Source: Streptomyces sp. CBMA291
Lineage (GTDB): Bacteria > Actinomycetota > Actinomycetes > Streptomycetales > Streptomycetaceae
Length of the DNA: 57,821 bases
Assembly: GCF_014596525.1 (NCBI RefSeq)
Contig: NZ_MSJP01000108.1
Coordinates: 1-57,821 of the forward strand
Reading direction: 5' to 3'
How positions within the stretch are numbered: the stretch's first letter is position 1; every line of letters starts with the position of its first letter. Under the pieces are notes generated by a model. It saw nothing but the letters and a program-made list of their open reading frames with translations. It did no database searches and had not been told where the DNA came from. Positions 1 to 9,473 of the stretch are shown piece by piece. The position numbers and the translations under genes were made by a program.

Positions 1-2442
<2,442 letters not shown>

Positions 2443-2450
2443 GTTCTCTC

Positions 2451-3140
2451 TCACCACAGTTCGCTGAGGAGGGCCAGGAGGGCGCCGAGCGCGAGCGCGA
2501 AGACGCCCAGGCGCAGCCACCGGTACTTCGCGGCGAGCACGAGGCCGTGCACACCGGCCTGTTCGAGAAGCCAGTCGGCGGAGCCGGAACCGGAACCGGC
2601 GAGCCGGGCGCGCAGCGCGGCCCCCGAAGGGCCGGTGGTCAGCTCGCGCAACAGGGTGCGGTCGGCGCCGACGCGGGTGCGGGGCAGCACCACGGAGACG
2701 AGCATGACGACGCCCGCGGTCCACAGCACGCCCGCCACGAGCAGGACCACGAGTCCCGGCCCCTCGGTGGGCAGCGGGCTGCGCTCCCCCGAGAAGACGA
2801 CGGCGAGGAAGGCGAGCGCGCCGGAGAGCAGGATCGCGGCCTTGGTGTCGGCCCGCCCTATGTCCTCACGGACGGTGGAGAGCAGATGCTCGGCCATGAA
2901 CTTGAGCTCTTCTTCGGGAAGTACGGGAACGGGTCGCGGCGCGGATCCCGGCCCGCTCTCCGACCCGGCCCCGACGACGGAGCCCCGCCCTGGCCCCGCC
3001 CCACCCCGGGCCACGGCCCCCGGCGAGGCTTCGGAAGCGGGGTCCCGGGCGGGACCCGGCACAGGACCCGGTGGCGAGCCCGTAGGGGAGTCCGCGGCGG
3101 GGCCCGTAGGGGGGTCCGGTGCCGGGCCCGGCACGGTCAT
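2451..3140 (-). CDS. PycTM-like (Pycsar-type) membrane effector
   Basis: A 229-residue protein: residues 1-75 are a Pro/Gly/Ala-rich disordered leader; residues 78-118 carry the helix with the motif R96-A-D-T-K-A101, which is the hallmark I associate with the Pycsar effector transmembrane family (PycTM, formerly DUF5706); three hydrophobic helices follow at about 101-118, 129-152 and 209-226. In Pycsar systems such proteins respond to a cyclic pyrimidine nucleotide by damaging the inner membrane. Its ATG overlaps the preceding stop as ATGA (3137-3140), so it is translationally coupled to the SPFH-like gene, and a class III cyclase lies three genes upstream. The family call is from the motif and topology; direct ligand binding is inferred. 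Confidence 0.72.
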   Translation of the reverse strand: MTVPGPAPDPPTGPAADSPTGSPPGPVPGPARDPASEASPGAVARGGAGPGRGSVVGAGSESGPGSAPRPVPVLPEEELKFMAEHLLSTVREDIGRADTKAAILLSGALAFLAVVFSGERSPLPTEGPGLVVLLVAGVLWTAGVVMLVSVVLPRTRVGADRTLLRELTTGPSGAALRARLAGSGSGSADWLLEQAGVHGLVLAAKYRWLRLGVFALALGALLALLSELW

Positions 3141-4768
3141 GTCTCGTCCCAGTCGTCGAAGGCGGAACTGGCCCTGCCGGGGCGGGAGGTCCGCCGGGTC
3201 CGGTCGCCGCCCTCACGGTCGTAGGGGTCGTCCCGGTCGTAGCGGTCGCCGCGCTCGTAGGAGTCCGTCCGCCCGTCGGGGTCGTCCTGGTCGTACCGGT
3301 CGTGGCCGCCGTCTCCTCGGCCCGGGTGGGGGTCGTCCCGGACATCGTCACGGCGCTCGCCCCGGTGACGCGACCGGCCCCGCTCCCTCCCTCGTTCCCG
3401 CTCCCGCTCCCGCTCGGAGCCCGACTCGACGCGGGTCGGTTCGTAGACCCGGGGGTCGCGCGGGGCGTCCCCGTGCTCCTCCTCCCCGTGCTCCTCCTCC
3501 CCGTGCTCCTCGTCCCAGTCCGGGAGGCTCGGTTCGGGCAGGGCGGGGCCGGGGTCGAGACGGCGGCGCCCGGTGTCCCCCGGCGGGTTGAGCACCCGGG
3601 TGGTGATGTCGTTGAGCACGCTGCCGGTCTGGGTCCGCAGATACATGAGGACCTGGTACATCTGCTCGCCGATGTCGTGCCGTTCGAGGACCCCGGTGTC
3701 CAGGAGCCGGTTGAAGACGGCCAGGTAGTCGTCCTGGCCCTCCCGCCGCTCCTGCTGGAGCTGGTTGCGGATCTCCCACTGCTTCTCGGGGTGCATGGCC
3801 ATGTGGTGGGCGATCTGCGCGAGGTCGCCGCGCTGGAACAGGGCCTCCAGTTCACGGGCCCGCTCGGCGACCAGGGACCGCGCGGCGGCGTCCCGGCGCC
3901 GCTCGGCCTCGGCCACGCGCTCGTCGGCCTCCATGGCGACGTCGGCCCGGTCCCGCCGGGAGACCTCCGCCTTGACGGAGTCGTCGAGGTCGATGAAGAC
4001 GAGGACCCGGGTCTTCAGCCCGATGTCCCGGCCGAAGGCGAGGCGCCCGGTGTTCAGTTCCTCCCGTACGGCCTCGTCGGCGCGCTGCGCCTCGGTGATC
4101 CGGAACCTGCGGGAGAGCCTGCGCAGCCCGTCGAGGAGTTCGTCGTGCAGGAACTCGGCGATGTCCTCGACCTGTTCGCGGACGACGAGGTGGGGATCGG
4201 TCACCATCCACTGGACCTTGGCGACGGCCTCGAAGAAGACACCGTCCCCGGCGGCCGGCAGCCGGAGCCGGAACTCGGTGACGTTCCGGCCCAGACGGAC
4301 CTCGAAGACGGTGTACGGGACGCCGAACAACGGCTTGTTCACGTCCTCTACGCGGTCCGGCCAGACGATCCGATGGCCGCCGTTGCGGTAGAGGAGGACG
4401 GCCGCGACCCGGCCGCTCCTGCGCCGGTACGGGGGCGCGAACTCGCCGATCAGCGGGCCGCGCGGACGCTCCCACGCGGCGGAACCGGAACCGGAACCGG
4501 AATCGGCGTCCCGGTCCCGGCCCGTGCCCTCGCCTTCGCGGCCCGCGTTCCGGCCCGCGTTCCGGTCCCCGTCACGGTCGCCGTTCCGGTCGTCGAACCG
4601 CTGTCGTTCCCGGTCGTCCCCGGCGCGGGCGCGGCCGTCGCGGAGGCGCTCGTCACGGCGCTCCCGCCGGTCGCGCCCGTCGCGGTCCCGGTCGGACGCG
4701 CGGTCCCGGTCGGACCGGCGGTCCCGCTCGTCCGGTCGCGGGTTCCCGTGCTGCTCGGACCCGGTCAT
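3137..4768 (-). CDS. SPFH/band 7-like protein with Arg/Asp-rich and acidic tails
   Basis: A 543-residue protein. The start at 4768 (ATGA overlap with the upstream stop) is preceded by GGAAGGAG; an ATG ten codons earlier is open but lacks such a site. Residues 15-90 are almost pure Arg/Asp/Gly. Residues 118-330 resemble an SPFH/band 7 domain: a beta-rich part ending in a DGV-x3-A-x-V-x-W-x-V-x-D-P-like segment near 175-192, then a long charged helix (about 265-310) rich in Ala, Glu and Arg. The last 130 residues are acidic and low-complexity, with an EEHG triple repeat. SPFH proteins scaffold membrane microdomains; here it sits between an NTPase and a membrane effector, so I infer a membrane platform for the complex. 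The SPFH assignment is by eye and moderate. Confidence 0.62.
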   Translation of the reverse strand: MTGSEQHGNPRPDERDRRSDRDRASDRDRDGRDRRERRDERLRDGRARAGDDRERQRFDDRNGDRDGDRNAGRNAGREGEGTGRDRDADSGSGSGSAAWERPRGPLIGEFAPPYRRRSGRVAAVLLYRNGGHRIVWPDRVEDVNKPLFGVPYTVFEVRLGRNVTEFRLRLPAAGDGVFFEAVAKVQWMVTDPHLVVREQVEDIAEFLHDELLDGLRRLSRRFRITEAQRADEAVREELNTGRLAFGRDIGLKTRVLVFIDLDDSVKAEVSRRDRADVAMEADERVAEAERRRDAAARSLVAERARELEALFQRGDLAQIAHHMAMHPEKQWEIRNQLQQERREGQDDYLAVFNRLLDTGVLERHDIGEQMYQVLMYLRTQTGSVLNDITTRVLNPPGDTGRRRLDPGPALPEPSLPDWDEEHGEEEHGEEEHGDAPRDPRVYEPTRVESGSERERERERGRERGRSRHRGERRDDVRDDPHPGRGDGGHDRYDQDDPDGRTDSYERGDRYDRDDPYDREGGDRTRRTSRPGRASSAFDDWDET

Positions 4769-7197
4769 CGGTTGACTCCTTCCGTCACGGCGTCCCACGT
4801 CCGGCGCGCCGCGCCACGGTCCAGGGGCCGGTCACGGTCCCTGACCAGTTCGTTCAACAAGCCCCTGAGCCGGTCGCGGTCCCTGCGGTCCACCGCGAGG
4901 AGCGGCAGGAAATCGCAGACGTGCCCCAGCGACTCGGGGTCCTTGGCGGCCCGCCGCAGCAGACCGCCCAATGCCTCAAGGGCTGCTTCCCCGGATCGGG
5001 CCGTGGCCAGCGCGTGCTGTAGCAACCAGGCCAGTTGAGGGGCGAGTTCCGGACGGGTGGCGAGCAGGGCGACGAGCAGCGGGCGGGCCGCGTGCCGGTC
5101 GAGTTCGGGCACCTCGCGCAGCCCCCACAGATGGGTGGTGCGGGTGCTGAGCGCCCGGATGACGGAGAGGTGCACGAGGTTGGCGAGATTGAGCCGCCCG
5201 TCCTCCAGCCACTGCCGCAGCCGCAGGAGCACCGGCTCGGGTTCGCCGGAGGCGAGCAGCCGCGCCACGCTGAAGGAGGCGGGCACCAGGACGTCGCCGT
5301 CGGTTGCCTCCCGGGTCCTGACGACCCGGGCCAGCGCGTCGAGCGAACCGTCGACGCTTCCGGCGGCCAGGACACCGCCGTGGGCGAGCAGCGCGGTCCT
5401 GACCAGGGAGTCCTGGCCCGACTTCGCCCATTCCTTGAGCACGTCGGCCACGGCGGGCCGGACGCGCGGGTCGCGGGCCGCCTCGGCGAGGGCGGTGGCG
5501 GCGGCCATCCGGGCCACCGGCTGGTCGGCGGCGGCGAGCGGCACGATCAGTTCGCGAAAGCCGTGGATCCAGTCCCAGGAGCAGAGCACTCCGGCCGCGA
5601 TGGAGGCCCGTACCCACACCTCGGGGCGCGAGTCGTCGCAGAGCGCCCGCAGCCAGCGGGCCACCGGGCCGCGCACGTTGTGGTAGCCGTGCCAGACCTC
5701 GCCGAGGACGGCCCTGGCCAGCGCCTCGCCCTGGAAGCGCACCGCCCGCACCGGCACCTTGGCCGGTCCGAGGTCCAGCTCACCGTCCTCCAGGACCGCG
5801 CGGGCCCGCATCGGACGGTGCTCGGCGTGCGTACCGAACAGGCGGCGCCCCGGCGCGTGTTCGGGGTCGAGCGTGACGGCGAACTCCCAGGCCAGCAGCT
5901 CGGCCGCCTCGGCGGCAAGGCTGTAGGCGGAACCGTTGAAGACGGCGACGGCGATACGGAACGCCCCGGCTCCCAGCGCGGGCAGCGCCTCGGGGAGCAC
6001 ACCGGGCCGATCCGCTCCGGCGAACCACTCACGGGCCTGCGCGTGGACGAAGGAGCCGCATTCGGCCACGAGTTGCTCGTCCGTCATCTCGCCGCGCCAG
6101 TGCCGGGCGAGATGGTCGGCGAGCCGGGCGGCCTCACGGGGCCGCAGTTCTTCCAGGCCGAGGGCGGCGGTGACGTCCCGCCGCCCGGCGCGCGCCCGCG
6201 CGGCGGCGAGCGCCTCGCCGGACTCGGCGCGCAGCAGATACCAGAGGTGCCGGTGCAGGACCTCCTCGGCGGGTGGCGGCGCGCAGTACATCCCGTAGCG
6301 GCCGCGCAGCAGCCGGTCGGCGAGTTCCCCGTCCTCGACGAGGACGACACCGTAGGCGTCCCGGCCGCGCAGCAGATCGCCGAAGCGGTCCAGGTGCAGC
6401 TCGCTGAGCCGGGCCGGGGGGCGGCGCGGACCGGCGCCGTCGCCCCGGGCGGCGGGCGGCTCGATCTCGGCACGGACGTCCTCGGCGAGGAGTTCGAGGA
6501 GATGGCCGCCGTTCTCCTGGAGGACGTCCTCGGTGATCTCGTCGACGCCGTGGCGCGGGTCGAGACGGAAGACCTTGCCGCCGGTCAGCTCGTCGAGCAG
6601 GGCGAGCGCGGTGGCCTTGCGGCCGCTGCCGGGCTCGCCGCACAGGACGAGGACACGGTGGTCCCGGAGGCGTTCGCGCATCCGGGAGTAGGCGGCGGTC
6701 GCGCAGTACACCCGCCCGAGGTGGTCGAGCGTCTCCTGCGGCACGGCTCCCTGGACGAAGTGCGCGGCGCGGTCGGAGCCGTACAGGGCGAAGAACTGGT
6801 TGCCCTCGAAGACGGTGCCGTCGCCGTGGATGGTGGTGAGCCGGTCGGCGCTGCCGGCGGCCCAGGTGCGGACGGCCCAGCGGGCGGTGGCGGCGCCGCC
6901 GGTCTCGCTCTCGCCGCCGAGCGGGCCCCGGTCGGCCGTCTCGAAGACGCTGGGCTCGCGGGGCGCCTGTTCGCCGCCCTCGCCCCCGTCCCGGCGCGTA
7001 TCGCCGTCGCGTCCCCCTCGGTCGCTCCGGTGCCCCCGCTCGTCCCGCTGTCCCCGGTCGTGCCGGTCGCCCCGGTCGTTTCGATCGCCGCGGTCGCCCC
7101 GGTCGTTTCGATCGCCCCGGTCTCGGTCCTCCCGGTCGCCGGGCCCTCCTCCGGGGTCGGGGTCGTCGTGCGGTGCGCCCTCGTCCTCGTCGCTCAC
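4765..7197 (-). CDS. P-loop NTPase with HEAT-like C-terminal half
   Basis: An 810-residue protein starting with GTG, overlapping the cyclase stop as GTGA. Residues 21-70 are an Arg/Asp/Gly repeat similar to that of the next protein. Residues 121-138 hold a short hydrophobic/Gly/Asn motif (TTIHGDGTVFEGNQFFAL) discussed under findings. The P-loop GEPGSGRKAT lies at 187-196; the lysine is one position later than in a standard Walker A, a variant I associate with STAND-type NTPases of actinobacterial conflict systems. A Walker B-like VVLVED is at 284-289. The C-terminal half (about 480-800) is alpha-helical with HEAT-like repeats. I infer a signal-sensing switch NTPase that relays to or is regulated by the cyclase product. 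Exact class uncertain. Confidence 0.68.
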   Translation of the reverse strand: MSDEDEGAPHDDPDPGGGPGDREDRDRGDRNDRGDRGDRNDRGDRHDRGQRDERGHRSDRGGRDGDTRRDGGEGGEQAPREPSVFETADRGPLGGESETGGAATARWAVRTWAAGSADRLTTIHGDGTVFEGNQFFALYGSDRAAHFVQGAVPQETLDHLGRVYCATAAYSRMRERLRDHRVLVLCGEPGSGRKATALALLDELTGGKVFRLDPRHGVDEITEDVLQENGGHLLELLAEDVRAEIEPPAARGDGAGPRRPPARLSELHLDRFGDLLRGRDAYGVVLVEDGELADRLLRGRYGMYCAPPPAEEVLHRHLWYLLRAESGEALAAARARAGRRDVTAALGLEELRPREAARLADHLARHWRGEMTDEQLVAECGSFVHAQAREWFAGADRPGVLPEALPALGAGAFRIAVAVFNGSAYSLAAEAAELLAWEFAVTLDPEHAPGRRLFGTHAEHRPMRARAVLEDGELDLGPAKVPVRAVRFQGEALARAVLGEVWHGYHNVRGPVARWLRALCDDSRPEVWVRASIAAGVLCSWDWIHGFRELIVPLAAADQPVARMAAATALAEAARDPRVRPAVADVLKEWAKSGQDSLVRTALLAHGGVLAAGSVDGSLDALARVVRTREATDGDVLVPASFSVARLLASGEPEPVLLRLRQWLEDGRLNLANLVHLSVIRALSTRTTHLWGLREVPELDRHAARPLLVALLATRPELAPQLAWLLQHALATARSGEAALEALGGLLRRAAKDPESLGHVCDFLPLLAVDRRDRDRLRGLLNELVRDRDRPLDRGAARRTWDAVTEGVNR

Positions 7198-8159
7198 TTC
7201 GCGTCACCCGCCCTCGGCCCGGTGTCCGCGACCGTGTCCTCGTCCCGGTCCCAGCCCCGGTCCGTCCTTCCCGGGCCGGGCGGCGGGGTCACGTTCTTGC
7301 GGATGCCGGTGAACCCGCCGTGGATGGTGTTGCCGTGGACGTCGACCAGATCGCCGCCCACCTGGTACGTACGGTTCCCGCCCCCGGACCGGGGCGTTGG
7401 GCCGTCCCCCCGCGACGGCCCAACGCCGGTCCGTGCCGCCCGCTCCCTCTCGGGCGCGGACGAGGTCGGGGGCGTGCCCGGGAACGGGGAGGGGGGCGCG
7501 GGTGCCCCCTCGTCCTCGCCCGACGGATCCCGGTCGGGCCCGGACAGCGGCGGCTCGGTCCTGCGCGGTACGTGGAACCAGGCCGTCTCGTCGGTCTCCT
7601 TGGCCCGGACGCGGGCCGCCCGGTAGTGGCGGGGCTCCACGTACGGCCCGCCCTCGGCGACCACGCTCGTGTACAACCAGTCCGAGACGACGACCAGCAG
7701 GTCGACCTCGGGCGCCCCGTCCATGAGCCGCTTGGCCGGGGGGCTGTCGCAGAGCCGGGCGGCGAGGTCCACCGCCCGCCCGACGAGACCGTGCCGGTCC
7801 TGGACGACGAGCCCCGCGTTCATCCCGATCCGCAGCCGCAGCCGCCTGCTCCGCCCCTGGTTGCAGGCGCGCAGGCTCTCGTACAGGGTGTCGATCCACC
7901 GGCCGACCATCAGGGCCGGTGGCACGTCGGGCCGCAGCGCGGCGAGCACGCCGTCCCCCCGGTCCTCCTGGTGGAAGGTGCCGGGCTCGACGCCGACGGA
8001 GTCGTACGCCTCCTCGAAGGCGGAGTACATCGCCGCCCGCTGGGCTCTCTTCTCCGCCAGGTCCAGGGTCCCGGAGCCGCAGATGTCCCCGAAGACCACG
8101 AACCGGTGGATTCCCGCCGGTTCCCCGTCCGCTCGCCCGTTCCGTACCGCAGTGCTCAC
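7194..8159 (-). CDS. Class III nucleotide cyclase domain protein
   Basis: A 321-residue protein. The GTG at 8159-8157 is preceded by AGGGAG; the frame is open further upstream but runs antisense-like through the regulator gene. Residues 18-165 match a class III cyclase: metal-binding D25 in FGDICGSG, second metal Asp D69 in RGDG, then RIGMNAG (110-116) and GRAVDLAARL (127-136). Both metal aspartates are kept, so it should be catalytic. Residues 200-260 are a Pro/Gly linker, followed by a short motif (QVGGDLVDVHGNTIHGG, 266-282). The pairing with a PycTM-like protein suggests a cyclic pyrimidine (cCMP or cUMP) product by analogy with PycC, but the base specificity cannot be read from the sequence. 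First gene of the coupled series. Confidence 0.75.
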   Translation of the reverse strand: MSTAVRNGRADGEPAGIHRFVVFGDICGSGTLDLAEKRAQRAAMYSAFEEAYDSVGVEPGTFHQEDRGDGVLAALRPDVPPALMVGRWIDTLYESLRACNQGRSRRLRLRIGMNAGLVVQDRHGLVGRAVDLAARLCDSPPAKRLMDGAPEVDLLVVVSDWLYTSVVAEGGPYVEPRHYRAARVRAKETDETAWFHVPRRTEPPLSGPDRDPSGEDEGAPAPPSPFPGTPPTSSAPERERAARTGVGPSRGDGPTPRSGGGNRTYQVGGDLVDVHGNTIHGGFTGIRKNVTPPPGPGRTDRGWDRDEDTVADTGPRAGDAK

Positions 8160-8248
8160 TCTCGGACTCCCTGTGTGATGCCCGGTGGCGTTCGTGCCGT
8201 GGTGCCACGTCCAGACTGGCCGCGTGGCGCGGCCGGCGATGTAGCCGT

Positions 8249-8974
8249 TTACACACCCGGCGGAGATTCGCCCGCCGGTTCCCCGCCGGGGTGCGCGTGC
8301 CCCGCCGCGAGCAGCACCAGGACCCGCTTGTCGAGGATGACGACGGTGCGGTTCGCGGTGCGGACCACGTTCTGCTCCCGTAGCAGCCGCAGCGCCTTGG
8401 CCACCGCCTCGCGGGTGGCTCCGATGGCGGCGGCCAGATCGTGCTGCGGCAGCGGGAGTTCGAGTACGGTTCCGGCGCCGTCCCGCCGCCCGGCGCGCTC
8501 GGCCAGCTCGACGAGCCGGGCGGCGAGGCGCTGGAGCACGGTCTCGGAGGCGAGCGAGCGGCGCTCCACGTCGGCACTGCGCAGCCGGGTGGCCAGCTGG
8601 CGCAGGATCAGCGAGGTGGCGTGCGGCCGGGCGGCGAGGAAGCGCCGGAACCGGTCGCCGGAGATCGCCACCGCCTCGACCCTGCCGAGGGCGGTGACGG
8701 TGGCGCTCCGCGGGCGCCGGTCGACGGCTGCCAGGTCGCCGACGACCTCCCCCTCGCCCCGGAGGGCGAGGATGAGGCGCGAGCCGCGTTCGGTGCCGAC
8801 GGAGACGACGGCCCAGCCGGAGAGGAGCGCGAGGACGTAGACGCTGGTGTCGCGTTCGCGGATCATCACCTCGCCGGAGGCGTAGACGCGGCGGGCGCCC
8901 TCGGCGAGCAGCGTCGTGCGGTCGGCCGGTGGGAGGGCGTGGAGAAAGGCCCTGTCCTGGCCGAAGAGACTCAC
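8249..8974 (-). CDS. Crp/Fnr-family cyclic-nucleotide-type transcription regulator
   Basis: A 241-residue protein with an N-terminal cyclic-nucleotide-binding beta-roll (about 10-125; LRGEGEVVGDLAAVDRRPRS contains the phosphate-cassette-like G-E-x-x-G-D-L-A-x-x-x-x-x-R-S pattern at about 70-90) and a C-terminal winged helix (about 150-220; HDLAAAIGATREAVAKALR is the helix-turn-helix). The GTG start at 8974 follows GAGCGAGG. It lies 90 bases upstream of the cyclase gene in the same direction, so it could bind the operon's own cyclic nucleotide and control it, or read host cAMP. A palindrome about 115 bases upstream is a candidate operator. The last 25 residues are a Gly/Pro-rich tail. Confidence 0.85.
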   Translation of the reverse strand: MSLFGQDRAFLHALPPADRTTLLAEGARRVYASGEVMIRERDTSVYVLALLSGWAVVSVGTERGSRLILALRGEGEVVGDLAAVDRRPRSATVTALGRVEAVAISGDRFRRFLAARPHATSLILRQLATRLRSADVERRSLASETVLQRLAARLVELAERAGRRDGAGTVLELPLPQHDLAAAIGATREAVAKALRLLREQNVVRTANRTVVILDKRVLVLLAAGHAHPGGEPAGESPPGV

Positions 8975-9473
8975 CCTCGCTCACCCCTGTACCGTCCTCG
9001 GGCCCTCCGGGGAAGACCGCCGCCGGTGATCGACCGGCCCGCTCGCGGGTACCTCCCCGTCCCATCCGCCGTATGGCGTCACAGTATTGACGCTGCGTCA
9101 CGTCATGGGGTGAGAACGCTAGAGGGTGCAAAAGAAGGCGTCAACGGTTACGGGGGGCGCGTGGGAGCGCTGCCCCCGGACATCCCTGCGCCCCCTGCGA
9201 AGACCGCGTGAAGCCCCCTCGAAGACCTTGCGAAGGCCCGACGGGGGCGGGCGGGGGCGGTGCGCGGGAGCGGAGAGGCGGTGCGGGCCTGCGGGACGGG
9301 GGGCGGTGGCGGGGGCACCGGGACGGAGGGCGGGGACTTCAGGGCAGGGGCGTCGGGGCAGGAGCTTCGGGGCAGGGCCCGGCCGTACGGTTCCCCCCGC
9401 CGGGGTGGGAGGAGCCGGCCGCAGAAGGGGCGGCAGGGCCCGGCCAGGTCCCCCTGGCGCGGGCCCCGCCGTC
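8975..9473. other. Intergenic region without convincing gene
   Basis: About 500 bases between the Crp/Fnr gene and pnkp, both on the minus strand. The right-hand part (9150-9470) is strongly G-rich on the plus strand, with short GGGGCGG-type repeats. Small open frames exist on both strands but show no third-position GC pattern or ribosome site that I would trust. The left part (9080-9120) holds the palindrome described separately and is the likely promoter region of the regulator and cyclase operon. Confidence 0.5.
9088..9100. promoter_or_regulatory. Palindrome upstream of Crp/Fnr gene, candidate operator
   Basis: TGACGCTGCGTCA is a perfect 13-base palindrome with a central T. Two more GTCA half-sites lie next to it (GCGTCA at 9077-9082 and GTCA at 9102-9105). 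It lies about 115 bases upstream of the regulator's GTG. Crp/Fnr proteins bind palindromes with TGA..TCA ends, so autoregulation is a reasonable inference. Confidence 0.5.

Noticed and set aside
5035..7626. Long open plus-strand frame opposite the NTPase gene
   Set aside because: Composition and codon pattern are those of a shadow; the minus-strand NTPase has P-loop and proper overlaps.
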